Assembly (NCBI GenBank): GCA_022414725.1
Contig: CM039465.1
Coordinates: forward strand, 2,432,039 to 2,496,038
Origin: Microglena sp. YARC
Taxonomy: Eukaryota > Chlorophyta > Chlorophyceae > Chlamydomonadales > Chlamydomonadaceae
Length of the DNA: 64,000 nt
Direction of reading: 5' to 3'
Shown: piece by piece, positions 50,301-63,595 of the stretch
Numbering within the stretch: position 1 is the first letter of the stretch
Layout of the letters: each line of letters begins with the position of its first letter
The notes under the pieces: model-generated
Told to the model about the DNA's origin: nothing
Seen by the model: the letters and a program-made list of their open reading frames with translations, nothing else
Databases searched by the model: none
Translations under genes and position numbers: made by a program

Positions 50301-51115
50301 GCTAGTGCTTGGCAAGGTATCAGTTCACTTGCTTGGCTAGTGCTTGGCAAGGTATCAGTTCACTTGCTTGGCTAGTGCTTGGCAAGGTATCAGTTCACTT
50401 GCTTGGCTAGTGCTTGGCAAGGTATCAGTTCACTTGCTTGGCTAGTGCTTGGCAAGGTATCAGTTCACTTGCTTGGCTAGTGCTTGGCAAGGTATCAGTT
50501 CACTTGCTTGGCTAGTGCTTGGCAAGGTATCAGTTCACTTGCTTGGCTAGTGCTTGGCAAGGTATCAGTTCACTTGCTTGGCTAGTGCTTGGCAAGGTAT
50601 CAGTTCACTTGCTTGGCTAGTGCTTGGCAAGGTATCAGTTCACTTGCTTGGCTAGTGCTTGGCAAGGTATCAGTTCACTTGCTTGGCTAGTGCTTGGCAA
50701 GGTATCAGTTCACTTGCTTGGCTAGTGCTTGGCAAGGTATCAGTTCACTTGCTTGGCTAGTGCTTGGCAAGGTATCAGTTCACTTGCTTGGCTAGTGCTT
50801 GGCAAGGTATCAGTTCACTTGCTTGGCTAGTGCTTGGCAAGGTATCAGTTCACTTGCTTGGCTAGTGCTTGGCAAGGTATCAGTTCACTTGCTTGGCTAG
50901 TGCTTGGCAAGGTATCAGTTCACTTGCTTGGCTAGTGCTTGGCAAGGTATCAGTTCACTTGCTTGGCTAGTGCTTGGCAAGGTATCAGTTCACTTGCTTG
51001 GCTAGTGCTTGGCAAGGTATCAGTTCACTTGCTTGGCTAGTGCTTGGCAAGGTATCAGTTCACTTGCTTGGCTAGTGCTTGGCAAGGTATCAGTTCACTT
51101 GCTTGGCTAGTGCTT
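47389..51115 (+). repeat. 35-bp satellite array, variable block right of the LINE
   Basis: The array resumes with two to four damaged copies (47389-47550) and is then mostly clean with scattered variants: a lost G near 47672, a lost A near 47922, an inserted ACTTCGTT-like segment near 48691, lost G's near 48789, 49371, 49682, 49885, 50172 and 51115, extra T's near 48882, 49645 and 49871, and one clear substitution (CAGCTC for CAGTTC) at 49800. Three truncated units sit together at 49244-49345. Orientation is the same as left of the LINE. Confidence 0.95.
49244..49412 (+). repeat. Cluster of truncated satellite units
   Basis: Within about 170 bp, three units have lost internal segments (TTGGCTTGCTGGCAAAGG near 49244, TATCAGGCTTGGGGCAAGG near 49296, TTGGCAGGCAAGG near 49328), followed by a lost G at 49371 and CTTGGCGGTATC near 49403. 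Unlike the single-base homopolymer changes elsewhere, these are partial-unit deletions and are good candidates for genuine rearrangements. Confidence 0.85.
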
Positions 51116-54100
51116 GCAAGGTATCAGTTCACTTGCTTGGCTAGTGCTTGGCAAGGTATCAGTTCACTTGCTTGGCTAGTGCTTGGCAAGGTATCAGTTC
51201 ACTTGCTTGGCTAGTGCTTGGCAAGGTATCAGTTCACTTGCTTGGCTAGTGCTTGGCAAGGTATCAGTTCACTTGCTTGGCTAGTGCTTGGCAAGGTATC
51301 AGTTCACTTGCTTGGCTAGTGCTTGGCAAGGTATCAGTTCACTTGCTTGGCTAGTGCTTGGCAAGGTATCAGTTCACTTGCTTGGCTAGTGCTTGGCAAG
51401 GTATCAGTTCACTTGCTTGGCTAGTGCTTGGCAAGGTATCAGTTCACTTGCTTGGCTAGTGCTTGGCAAGGTATCAGTTCACTTGCTTGGCTAGTGCTTG
51501 GCAAGGTATCAGTTCACTTGCTTGGCTAGTGCTTGGCAAGGTATCAGTTCACTTGCTTGGCTAGTGCTTGGCAAGGTATCAGTTCACTTGCTTGGCTAGT
51601 GCTTGGCAAGGTATCAGTTCACTTGCTTGGCTAGTGCTTGGCAAGGTATCAGTTCACTTGCTTGGCTAGTGCTTGGCAAGGTATCAGTTCACTTGCTTGG
51701 CTAGTGCTTGGCAAGGTATCAGTTCACTTGCTTGGCTAGTGCTTGGCAAGGTATCAGTTCACTTGCTTGGCTAGTGCTTGGCAAGGTATCAGTTCACTTG
51801 CTTGGCTAGTGCTTGGCAAGGTATCAGTTCACTTGCTTGGCTAGTGCTTGGCAAGGTATCAGTTCACTTGCTTGGCTAGTGCTTGGCAAGGTATCAGTTC
51901 ACTTGCTTGGCTAGTGCTTGGCAAGGTATCAGTTCACTTGCTTGGCTAGTGCTTGGCAAGGTATCAGTTCACTTGCTTGGCTAGTGCTTGGCAAGGTATC
52001 AGTTCACTTGCTTGGCTAGTGCTTGGCAAGGTATCAGTTCACTTGCTTGGCTAGTGCTTGGCAAGGTATCAGTTCACTTGCTTGGCTAGTGCTTGGCAAG
52101 GTATCAGTTCACTTGCTTGGCTAGTGCTTGGCAAGGTATCAGTTCACTTGCTTGGCTAGTGCTTGGCAAGGTATCAGTTCACTTGCTTGGCTAGTGCTTG
52201 GCAAGGTATCAGTTCACTTGCTTGGCTAGTGCTTGGCAAGGTATCAGTTCACTTGCTTGGCTAGTGCTTGGCAAGGTATCAGTTCACTTGCTTGGCTAGT
52301 GCTTGGCAAGGTATCAGTTCACTTGCTTGGCTAGTGCTTGGCAAGGTATCAGTTCACTTGCTTGGCTAGTGCTTGGCAAGGTATCAGTTCACTTGCTTGG
52401 CTAGTGCTTGGCAAGGTATCAGTTCACTTGCTTGGCTAGTGCTTGGCAAGGTATCAGTTCACTTGCTTGGCTAGTGCTTGGCAAGGTATCAGTTCACTTG
52501 CTTGGCTAGTGCTTGGCAAGGTATCAGTTCACTTGCTTGGCTAGTGCTTGGCAAGGTATCAGTTCACTTGCTTGGCTAGTGCTTGGCAAGGTATCAGTTC
52601 ACTTGCTTGGCTAGTGCTTGGCAAGGTATCAGTTCACTTGCTTGGCTAGTGCTTGGCAAGGTATCAGTTCACTTGCTTGGCTAGTGCTTGGCAAGGTATC
52701 AGTTCACTTGCTTGGCTAGTGCTTGGCAAGGTATCAGTTCACTTGCTTGGCTAGTGCTTGGCAAGGTATCAGTTCACTTGCTTGGCTAGTGCTTGGCAAG
52801 GTATCAGTTCACTTGCTTGGCTAGTGCTTGGCAAGGTATCAGTTCACTTGCTTGGCTAGTGCTTGGCAAGGTATCAGTTCACTTGCTTGGCTAGTGCTTG
52901 GCAAGGTATCAGTTCACTTGCTTGGCTAGTGCTTGGCAAGGTATCAGTTCACTTGCTTGGCTAGTGCTTGGCAAGGTATCAGTTCACTTGCTTGGCTAGT
53001 GCTTGGCAAGGTATCAGTTCACTTGCTTGGCTAGTGCTTGGCAAGGTATCAGTTCACTTGCTTGGCTAGTGCTTGGCAAGGTATCAGTTCACTTGCTTGG
53101 CTAGTGCTTGGCAAGGTATCAGTTCACTTGCTTGGCTAGTGCTTGGCAAGGTATCAGTTCACTTGCTTGGCTAGTGCTTGGCAAGGTATCAGTTCACTTG
53201 CTTGGCTAGTGCTTGGCAAGGTATCAGTTCACTTGCTTGGCTAGTGCTTGGCAAGGTATCAGTTCACTTGCTTGGCTAGTGCTTGGCAAGGTATCAGTTC
53301 ACTTGCTTGGCTAGTGCTTGGCAAGGTATCAGTTCACTTGCTTGGCTAGTGCTTGGCAAGGTATCAGTTCACTTGCTTGGCTAGTGCTTGGCAAGGTATC
53401 AGTTCACTTGCTTGGCTAGTGCTTGGCAAGGTATCAGTTCACTTGCTTGGCTAGTGCTTGGCAAGGTATCAGTTCACTTGCTTGGCTAGTGCTTGGCAAG
53501 GTATCAGTTCACTTGCTTGGCTAGTGCTTGGCAAGGTATCAGTTCACTTGCTTGGCTAGTGCTTGGCAAGGTATCAGTTCACTTGCTTGGCTAGTGCTTG
53601 GCAAGGTATCAGTTCACTTGCTTGGCTAGTGCTTGGCAAGGTATCAGTTCACTTGCTTGGCTAGTGCTTGGCAAGGTATCAGTTCACTTGCTTGGCTAGT
53701 GCTTGGCAAGGTATCAGTTCACTTGCTTGGCTAGTGCTTGGCAAGGTATCAGTTCACTTGCTTGGCTAGTGCTTGGCAAGGTATCAGTTCACTTGCTTGG
53801 CTAGTGCTTGGCAAGGTATCAGTTCACTTGCTTGGCTAGTGCTTGGCAAGGTATCAGTTCACTTGCTTGGCTAGTGCTTGGCAAGGTATCAGTTCACTTG
53901 CTTGGCTAGTGCTTGGCAAGGTATCAGTTCACTTGCTTGGCTAGTGCTTGGCAAGGTATCAGTTCACTTGCTTGGCTAGTGCTTGGCAAGGTATCAGTTC
54001 ACTTGCTTGGCTAGTGCTTGGCAAGGTATCAGTTCACTTGCTTGGCTAGTGCTTGGCAAGGTATCAGTTCACTTGCTTGGCTAGTGCTTGGCAAGGTATC

Positions 54101-57100
54101 AGTTCACTTGCTTGGCTAGTGCTTGGCAAGGTATCAGTTCACTTGCTTGGCTAGTGCTTGGCAAGGTATCAGTTCACTTGCTTGGCTAGTGCTTGGCAAG
54201 GTATCAGTTCACTTGCTTGGCTAGTGCTTGGCAAGGTATCAGTTCACTTGCTTGGCTAGTGCTTGGCAAGGTATCAGTTCACTTGCTTGGCTAGTGCTTG
54301 GCAAGGTATCAGTTCACTTGCTTGGCTAGTGCTTGGCAAGGTATCAGTTCACTTGCTTGGCTAGTGCTTGGCAAGGTATCAGTTCACTTGCTTGGCTAGT
54401 GCTTGGCAAGGTATCAGTTCACTTGCTTGGCTAGTGCTTGGCAAGGTATCAGTTCACTTGCTTGGCTAGTGCTTGGCAAGGTATCAGTTCACTTGCTTGG
54501 CTAGTGCTTGGCAAGGTATCAGTTCACTTGCTTGGCTAGTGCTTGGCAAGGTATCAGTTCACTTGCTTGGCTAGTGCTTGGCAAGGTATCAGTTCACTTG
54601 CTTGGCTAGTGCTTGGCAAGGTATCAGTTCACTTGCTTGGCTAGTGCTTGGCAAGGTATCAGTTCACTTGCTTGGCTAGTGCTTGGCAAGGTATCAGTTC
54701 ACTTGCTTGGCTAGTGCTTGGCAAGGTATCAGTTCACTTGCTTGGCTAGTGCTTGGCAAGGTATCAGTTCACTTGCTTGGCTAGTGCTTGGCAAGGTATC
54801 AGTTCACTTGCTTGGCTAGTGCTTGGCAAGGTATCAGTTCACTTGCTTGGCTAGTGCTTGGCAAGGTATCAGTTCACTTGCTTGGCTAGTGCTTGGCAAG
54901 GTATCAGTTCACTTGCTTGGCTAGTGCTTGGCAAGGTATCAGTTCACTTGCTTGGCTAGTGCTTGGCAAGGTATCAGTTCACTTGCTTGGCTAGTGCTTG
55001 GCAAGGTATCAGTTCACTTGCTTGGCTAGTGCTTGGCAAGGTATCAGTTCACTTGCTTGGCTAGTGCTTGGCAAGGTATCAGTTCACTTGCTTGGCTAGT
55101 GCTTGGCAAGGTATCAGTTCACTTGCTTGGCTAGTGCTTGGCAAGGTATCAGTTCACTTGCTTGGCTAGTGCTTGGCAAGGTATCAGTTCACTTGCTTGG
55201 CTAGTGCTTGGCAAGGTATCAGTTCACTTGCTTGGCTAGTGCTTGGCAAGGTATCAGTTCACTTGCTTGGCTAGTGCTTGGCAAGGTATCAGTTCACTTG
55301 CTTGGCTAGTGCTTGGCAAGGTATCAGTTCACTTGCTTGGCTAGTGCTTGGCAAGGTATCAGTTCACTTGCTTGGCTAGTGCTTGGCAAGGTATCAGTTC
55401 ACTTGCTTGGCTAGTGCTTGGCAAGGTATCAGTTCACTTGCTTGGCTAGTGCTTGGCAAGGTATCAGTTCACTTGCTTGGCTAGTGCTTGGCAAGGTATC
55501 AGTTCACTTGCTTGGCTAGTGCTTGGCAAGGTATCAGTTCACTTGCTTGGCTAGTGCTTGGCAAGGTATCAGTTCACTTGCTTGGCTAGTGCTTGGCAAG
55601 GTATCAGTTCACTTGCTTGGCTAGTGCTTGGCAAGGTATCAGTTCACTTGCTTGGCTAGTGCTTGGCAAGGTATCAGTTCACTTGCTTGGCTAGTGCTTG
55701 GCAAGGTATCAGTTCACTTGCTTGGCTAGTGCTTGGCAAGGTATCAGTTCACTTGCTTGGCTAGTGCTTGGCAAGGTATCAGTTCACTTGCTTGGCTAGT
55801 GCTTGGCAAGGTATCAGTTCACTTGCTTGGCTAGTGCTTGGCAAGGTATCAGTTCACTTGCTTGGCTAGTGCTTGGCAAGGTATCAGTTCACTTGCTTGG
55901 CTAGTGCTTGGCAAGGTATCAGTTCACTTGCTTGGCTAGTGCTTGGCAAGGTATCAGTTCACTTGCTTGGCTAGTGCTTGGCAAGGTATCAGTTCACTTG
56001 CTTGGCTAGTGCTTGGCAAGGTATCAGTTCACTTGCTTGGCTAGTGCTTGGCAAGGTATCAGTTCACTTGCTTGGCTAGTGCTTGGCAAGGTATCAGTTC
56101 ACTTGCTTGGCTAGTGCTTGGCAAGGTATCAGTTCACTTGCTTGGCTAGTGCTTGGCAAGGTATCAGTTCACTTGCTTGGCTAGTGCTTGGCAAGGTATC
56201 AGTTCACTTGCTTGGCTAGTGCTTGGCAAGGTATCAGTTCACTTGCTTGGCTAGTGCTTGGCAAGGTATCAGTTCACTTGCTTGGCTAGTGCTTGGCAAG
56301 GTATCAGTTCACTTGCTTGGCTAGTGCTTGGCAAGGTATCAGTTCACTTGCTTGGCTAGTGCTTGGCAAGGTATCAGTTCACTTGCTTGGCTAGTGCTTG
56401 GCAAGGTATCAGTTCACTTGCTTGGCTAGTGCTTGGCAAGGTATCAGTTCACTTGCTTGGCTAGTGCTTGGCAAGGTATCAGTTCACTTGCTTGGCTAGT
56501 GCTTGGCAAGGTATCAGTTCACTTGCTTGGCTAGTGCTTGGCAAGGTATCAGTTCACTTGCTTGGCTAGTGCTTGGCAAGGTATCAGTTCACTTGCTTGG
56601 CTAGTGCTTGGCAAGGTATCAGTTCACTTGCTTGGCTAGTGCTTGGCAAGGTATCAGTTCACTTGCTTGGCTAGTGCTTGGCAAGGTATCAGTTCACTTG
56701 CTTGGCTAGTGCTTGGCAAGGTATCAGTTCACTTGCTTGGCTAGTGCTTGGCAAGGTATCAGTTCACTTGCTTGGCTAGTGCTTGGCAAGGTATCAGTTC
56801 ACTTGCTTGGCTAGTGCTTGGCAAGGTATCAGTTCACTTGCTTGGCTAGTGCTTGGCAAGGTATCAGTTCACTTGCTTGGCTAGTGCTTGGCAAGGTATC
56901 AGTTCACTTGCTTGGCTAGTGCTTGGCAAGGTATCAGTTCACTTGCTTGGCTAGTGCTTGGCAAGGTATCAGTTCACTTGCTTGGCTAGTGCTTGGCAAG
57001 GTATCAGTTCACTTGCTTGGCTAGTGCTTGGCAAGGTATCAGTTCACTTGCTTGGCTAGTGCTTGGCAAGGTATCAGTTCACTTGCTTGGCTAGTGCTTG

Positions 57101-60100
57101 GCAAGGTATCAGTTCACTTGCTTGGCTAGTGCTTGGCAAGGTATCAGTTCACTTGCTTGGCTAGTGCTTGGCAAGGTATCAGTTCACTTGCTTGGCTAGT
57201 GCTTGGCAAGGTATCAGTTCACTTGCTTGGCTAGTGCTTGGCAAGGTATCAGTTCACTTGCTTGGCTAGTGCTTGGCAAGGTATCAGTTCACTTGCTTGG
57301 CTAGTGCTTGGCAAGGTATCAGTTCACTTGCTTGGCTAGTGCTTGGCAAGGTATCAGTTCACTTGCTTGGCTAGTGCTTGGCAAGGTATCAGTTCACTTG
57401 CTTGGCTAGTGCTTGGCAAGGTATCAGTTCACTTGCTTGGCTAGTGCTTGGCAAGGTATCAGTTCACTTGCTTGGCTAGTGCTTGGCAAGGTATCAGTTC
57501 ACTTGCTTGGCTAGTGCTTGGCAAGGTATCAGTTCACTTGCTTGGCTAGTGCTTGGCAAGGTATCAGTTCACTTGCTTGGCTAGTGCTTGGCAAGGTATC
57601 AGTTCACTTGCTTGGCTAGTGCTTGGCAAGGTATCAGTTCACTTGCTTGGCTAGTGCTTGGCAAGGTATCAGTTCACTTGCTTGGCTAGTGCTTGGCAAG
57701 GTATCAGTTCACTTGCTTGGCTAGTGCTTGGCAAGGTATCAGTTCACTTGCTTGGCTAGTGCTTGGCAAGGTATCAGTTCACTTGCTTGGCTAGTGCTTG
57801 GCAAGGTATCAGTTCACTTGCTTGGCTAGTGCTTGGCAAGGTATCAGTTCACTTGCTTGGCTAGTGCTTGGCAAGGTATCAGTTCACTTGCTTGGCTAGT
57901 GCTTGGCAAGGTATCAGTTCACTTGCTTGGCTAGTGCTTGGCAAGGTATCAGTTCACTTGCTTGGCTAGTGCTTGGCAAGGTATCAGTTCACTTGCTTGG
58001 CTAGTGCTTGGCAAGGTATCAGTTCACTTGCTTGGCTAGTGCTTGGCAAGGTATCAGTTCACTTGCTTGGCTAGTGCTTGGCAAGGTATCAGTTCACTTG
58101 CTTGGCTAGTGCTTGGCAAGGTATCAGTTCACTTGCTTGGCTAGTGCTTGGCAAGGTATCAGTTCACTTGCTTGGCTAGTGCTTGGCAAGGTATCAGTTC
58201 ACTTGCTTGGCTAGTGCTTGGCAAGGTATCAGTTCACTTGCTTGGCTAGTGCTTGGCAAGGTATCAGTTCACTTGCTTGGCTAGTGCTTGGCAAGGTATC
58301 AGTTCACTTGCTTGGCTAGTGCTTGGCAAGGTATCAGTTCACTTGCTTGGCTAGTGCTTGGCAAGGTATCAGTTCACTTGCTTGGCTAGTGCTTGGCAAG
58401 GTATCAGTTCACTTGCTTGGCTAGTGCTTGGCAAGGTATCAGTTCACTTGCTTGGCTAGTGCTTGGCAAGGTATCAGTTCACTTGCTTGGCTAGTGCTTG
58501 GCAAGGTATCAGTTCACTTGCTTGGCTAGTGCTTGGCAAGGTATCAGTTCACTTGCTTGGCTAGTGCTTGGCAAGGTATCAGTTCACTTGCTTGGCTAGT
58601 GCTTGGCAAGGTATCAGTTCACTTGCTTGGCTAGTGCTTGGCAAGGTATCAGTTCACTTGCTTGGCTAGTGCTTGGCAAGGTATCAGTTCACTTGCTTGG
58701 CTAGTGCTTGGCAAGGTATCAGTTCACTTGCTTGGCTAGTGCTTGGCAAGGTATCAGTTCACTTGCTTGGCTAGTGCTTGGCAAGGTATCAGTTCACTTG
58801 CTTGGCTAGTGCTTGGCAAGGTATCAGTTCACTTGCTTGGCTAGTGCTTGGCAAGGTATCAGTTCACTTGCTTGGCTAGTGCTTGGCAAGGTATCAGTTC
58901 ACTTGCTTGGCTAGTGCTTGGCAAGGTATCAGTTCACTTGCTTGGCTAGTGCTTGGCAAGGTATCAGTTCACTTGCTTGGCTAGTGCTTGGCAAGGTATC
59001 AGTTCACTTGCTTGGCTAGTGCTTGGCAAGGTATCAGTTCACTTGCTTGGCTAGTGCTTGGCAAGGTATCAGTTCACTTGCTTGGCTAGTGCTTGGCAAG
59101 GTATCAGTTCACTTGCTTGGCTAGTGCTTGGCAAGGTATCAGTTCACTTGCTTGGCTAGTGCTTGGCAAGGTATCAGTTCACTTGCTTGGCTAGTGCTTG
59201 GCAAGGTATCAGTTCACTTGCTTGGCTAGTGCTTGGCAAGGTATCAGTTCACTTGCTTGGCTAGTGCTTGGCAAGGTATCAGTTCACTTGCTTGGCTAGT
59301 GCTTGGCAAGGTATCAGTTCACTTGCTTGGCTAGTGCTTGGCAAGGTATCAGTTCACTTGCTTGGCTAGTGCTTGGCAAGGTATCAGTTCACTTGCTTGG
59401 CTAGTGCTTGGCAAGGTATCAGTTCACTTGCTTGGCTAGTGCTTGGCAAGGTATCAGTTCACTTGCTTGGCTAGTGCTTGGCAAGGTATCAGTTCACTTG
59501 CTTGGCTAGTGCTTGGCAAGGTATCAGTTCACTTGCTTGGCTAGTGCTTGGCAAGGTATCAGTTCACTTGCTTGGCTAGTGCTTGGCAAGGTATCAGTTC
59601 ACTTGCTTGGCTAGTGCTTGGCAAGGTATCAGTTCACTTGCTTGGCTAGTGCTTGGCAAGGTATCAGTTCACTTGCTTGGCTAGTGCTTGGCAAGGTATC
59701 AGTTCACTTGCTTGGCTAGTGCTTGGCAAGGTATCAGTTCACTTGCTTGGCTAGTGCTTGGCAAGGTATCAGTTCACTTGCTTGGCTAGTGCTTGGCAAG
59801 GTATCAGTTCACTTGCTTGGCTAGTGCTTGGCAAGGTATCAGTTCACTTGCTTGGCTAGTGCTTGGCAAGGTATCAGTTCACTTGCTTGGCTAGTGCTTG
59901 GCAAGGTATCAGTTCACTTGCTTGGCTAGTGCTTGGCAAGGTATCAGTTCACTTGCTTGGCTAGTGCTTGGCAAGGTATCAGTTCACTTGCTTGGCTAGT
60001 GCTTGGCAAGGTATCAGTTCACTTGCTTGGCTAGTGCTTGGCAAGGTATCAGTTCACTTGCTTGGCTAGTGCTTGGCAAGGTATCAGTTCACTTGCTTGG

Positions 60101-63050
60101 CTAGTGCTTGGCAAGGTATCAGTTCACTTGCTTGGCTAGTGCTTGGCAAGGTATCAGTTCACTTGCTTGGCTAGTGCTTGGCAAGGTATCAGTTCACTTG
60201 CTTGGCTAGTGCTTGGCAAGGTATCAGTTCACTTGCTTGGCTAGTGCTTGGCAAGGTATCAGTTCACTTGCTTGGCTAGTGCTTGGCAAGGTATCAGTTC
60301 ACTTGCTTGGCTAGTGCTTGGCAAGGTATCAGTTCACTTGCTTGGCTAGTGCTTGGCAAGGTATCAGTTCACTTGCTTGGCTAGTGCTTGGCAAGGTATC
60401 AGTTCACTTGCTTGGCTAGTGCTTGGCAAGGTATCAGTTCACTTGCTTGGCTAGTGCTTGGCAAGGTATCAGTTCACTTGCTTGGCTAGTGCTTGGCAAG
60501 GTATCAGTTCACTTGCTTGGCTAGTGCTTGGCAAGGTATCAGTTCACTTGCTTGGCTAGTGCTTGGCAAGGTATCAGTTCACTTGCTTGGCTAGTGCTTG
60601 GCAAGGTATCAGTTCACTTGCTTGGCTAGTGCTTGGCAAGGTATCAGTTCACTTGCTTGGCTAGTGCTTGGCAAGGTATCAGTTCACTTGCTTGGCTAGT
60701 GCTTGGCAAGGTATCAGTTCACTTGCTTGGCTAGTGCTTGGCAAGGTATCAGTTCACTTGCTTGGCTAGTGCTTGGCAAGGTATCAGTTCACTTGCTTGG
60801 CTAGTGCTTGGCAAGGTATCAGTTCACTTGCTTGGCTAGTGCTTGGCAAGGTATCAGTTCACTTGCTTGGCTAGTGCTTGGCAAGGTATCAGTTCACTTG
60901 CTTGGCTAGTGCTTGGCAAGGTATCAGTTCACTTGCTTGGCTAGTGCTTGGCAAGGTATCAGTTCACTTGCTTGGCTAGTGCTTGGCAAGGTATCAGTTC
61001 ACTTGCTTGGCTAGTGCTTGGCAAGGTATCAGTTCACTTGCTTGGCTAGTGCTTGGCAAGGTATCAGTTCACTTGCTTGGCTAGTGCTTGGCAAGGTATC
61101 AGTTCACTTGCTTGGCTAGTGCTTGGCAAGGTATCAGTTCACTTGCTTGGCTAGTGCTTGGCAAGGTATCAGTTCACTTGCTTGGCTAGTGCTTGGCAAG
61201 GTATCAGTTCACTTGCTTGGCTAGTGCTTGGCAAGGTATCAGTTCACTTGCTTGGCTAGTGCTTGGCAAGGTATCAGTTCACTTGCTTGGCTAGTGCTTG
61301 GCAAGGTATCAGTTCACTTGCTTGGCTAGTGCTTGGCAAGGTATCAGTTCACTTGCTTGGCTAGTGCTTGGCAAGGTATCAGTTCACTTGCTTGGCTAGT
61401 GCTTGGCAAGGTATCAGTTCACTTGCTTGGCTAGTGCTTGGCAAGGTATCAGTTCACTTGCTTGGCTAGTGCTTGGCAAGGTATCAGTTCACTTGCTTGG
61501 CTAGTGCTTGGCAAGGTATCAGTTCACTTGCTTGGCTAGTGCTTGGCAAGGTATCAGTTCACTTGCTTGGCTAGTGCTTGGCAAGGTATCAGTTCACTTG
61601 CTTGGCTAGTGCTTGGCAAGGTATCAGTTCACTTGCTTGGCTAGTGCTTGGCAAGGTATCAGTTCACTTGCTTGGCTAGTGCTTGGCAAGGTATCAGTTC
61701 ACTTGCTTGGCTAGTGCTTGGCAAGGTATCAGTTCACTTGCTTGGCTAGTGCTTGGCAAGGTATCAGTTCACTTGCTTGGCTAGTGCTTGGCAAGGTATC
61801 AGTTCACTTGCTTGGCTAGTGCTTGGCAAGGTATCAGTTCACTTGCTTGGCTAGTGCTTGGCAAGGTATCAGTTCACTTGCTTGGCTAGTGCTTGGCAAG
61901 GTATCAGTTCACTTGCTTGGCTAGTGCTTGGCAAGGTATCAGTTCACTTGCTTGGCTAGTGCTTGGCAAGGTATCAGTTCACTTGCTTGGCTAGTGCTTG
62001 GCAAGGTATCAGTTCACTTGCTTGGCTAGTGCTTGGCAAGGTATCAGTTCACTTGCTTGGCTAGTGCTTGGCAAGGTATCAGTTCACTTGCTTGGCTAGT
62101 GCTTGGCAAGGTATCAGTTCACTTGCTTGGCTAGTGCTTGGCAAGGTATCAGTTCACTTGCTTGGCTAGTGCTTGGCAAGGTATCAGTTCACTTGCTTGG
62201 CTAGTGCTTGGCAAGGTATCAGTTCACTTGCTTGGCTAGTGCTTGGCAAGGTATCAGTTCACTTGCTTGGCTAGTGCTTGGCAAGGTATCAGTTCACTTG
62301 CTTGGCTAGTGCTTGGCAAGGTATCAGTTCACTTGCTTGGCTAGTGCTTGGCAAGGTATCAGTTCACTTGCTTGGCTAGTGCTTGGCAAGGTATCAGTTC
62401 ACTTGCTTGGCTAGTGCTTGGCAAGGTATCAGTTCACTTGCTTGGCTAGTGCTTGGCAAGGTATCAGTTCACTTGCTTGGCTAGTGCTTGGCAAGGTATC
62501 AGTTCACTTGCTTGGCTAGTGCTTGGCAAGGTATCAGTTCACTTGCTTGGCTAGTGCTTGGCAAGGTATCAGTTCACTTGCTTGGCTAGTGCTTGGCAAG
62601 GTATCAGTTCACTTGCTTGGCTAGTGCTTGGCAAGGTATCAGTTCACTTGCTTGGCTAGTGCTTGGCAAGGTATCAGTTCACTTGCTTGGCTAGTGCTTG
62701 GCAAGGTATCAGTTCACTTGCTTGGCTAGTGCTTGGCAAGGTATCAGTTCACTTGCTTGGCTAGTGCTTGGCAAGGTATCAGTTCACTTGCTTGGCTAGT
62801 GCTTGGCAAGGTATCAGTTCACTTGCTTGGCTAGTGCTTGGCAAGGTATCAGTTCACTTGCTTGGCTAGTGCTTGGCAAGGTATCAGTTCACTTGCTTGG
62901 CTAGTGCTTGGCAAGGTATCAGTTCACTTGCTTGGCTAGTGCTTGGCAAGGTATCAGTTCACTTGCTTGGCTAGTGCTTGGCAAGGTATCAGTTCACTTG
63001 CTTGGCTAGTGCTTGGCAAGGTATCAGTTCACTTGCTTGGCTAGTGCTTG
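51116..63050 (+). repeat. 35-bp satellite array, second apparently invariant block (11.9 kb)
   Basis: About 341 copies between a lost G at 51115/51116 and a lost G at 63050/63051. No difference is visible by eye, and phase is kept between 51121 and 62881 (28 x 420 bp). The block length, 11,935 bp, is an exact multiple of 35. Confidence 0.97.
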
Positions 63051-63536
63051 CAAGGTATCAGTTCACTTGCTTGGCTAGTGCTTGGCAAGGTATCAGTTCA
63101 CTTGCTTGGCTAGTGCTTGGCAAGGTATCAGTTCACTTGCTTGGCTAGTGCTTGGCAAGGTATCAGTTCACTTGCTTGGCTAGTGCTTGGCAAGGTATCA
63201 GTTCACTTGCTTGGCTAGTGCTTGGCAAGGTATCAGTTCACTTGCTTGGCTAGTGCTTGGCAAGGTATCAGTTCACTTGCTTGGCTAGTGCTTGGCAAGG
63301 TATCAGTTCACTTGCTTGGCTAGTGCTTGGCAAGGTATCAGTTCACTTGCTTGGCTAGTGCTTGGCAAGGTATCAGTTCACTTGCTTGGCTAGTGCTTGG
63401 CAAGGTATCAGTTCACTTGCTTGGCTAGTGCTTGGCAAGGTATCAGTTCACTTGCTTGGCTAGTGCTTGGCAAGGTATCAGTTCACTTGCTTGGCTAGTG
63501 CTTGGCAAGGTATCAGTTCACTTGCTTGGCTAGTGC
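63051..63536 (+). repeat. Right end of the 35-bp satellite array
   Basis: About 14 clean copies follow the lost G at 63050. The last canonical bases are CTAGTGC, ending at 63536, after which the sequence departs from the unit. There is no gradual loss of identity before the edge. Confidence 0.96.
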
Positions 63537-63595
63537 ACGTTCCTGGCAAGGATCATGCTCAGAACCTTGCATTGTGTTGGTAGTATTCATTGAGC
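63537..63595 (+). repeat. Possible diverged edge copies of the satellite
   Basis: After ACGTTCC the sequence TGGCAAGGATCA resembles the unit end with one T missing, and CAGAACCTTGCATTGTG followed by TTGGTAGT resembles CAGTTCACTTGCTTGGCTAGT with several changes. The resemblance is partial and could be chance, but it lies exactly where edge copies would be expected. Confidence 0.45.
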
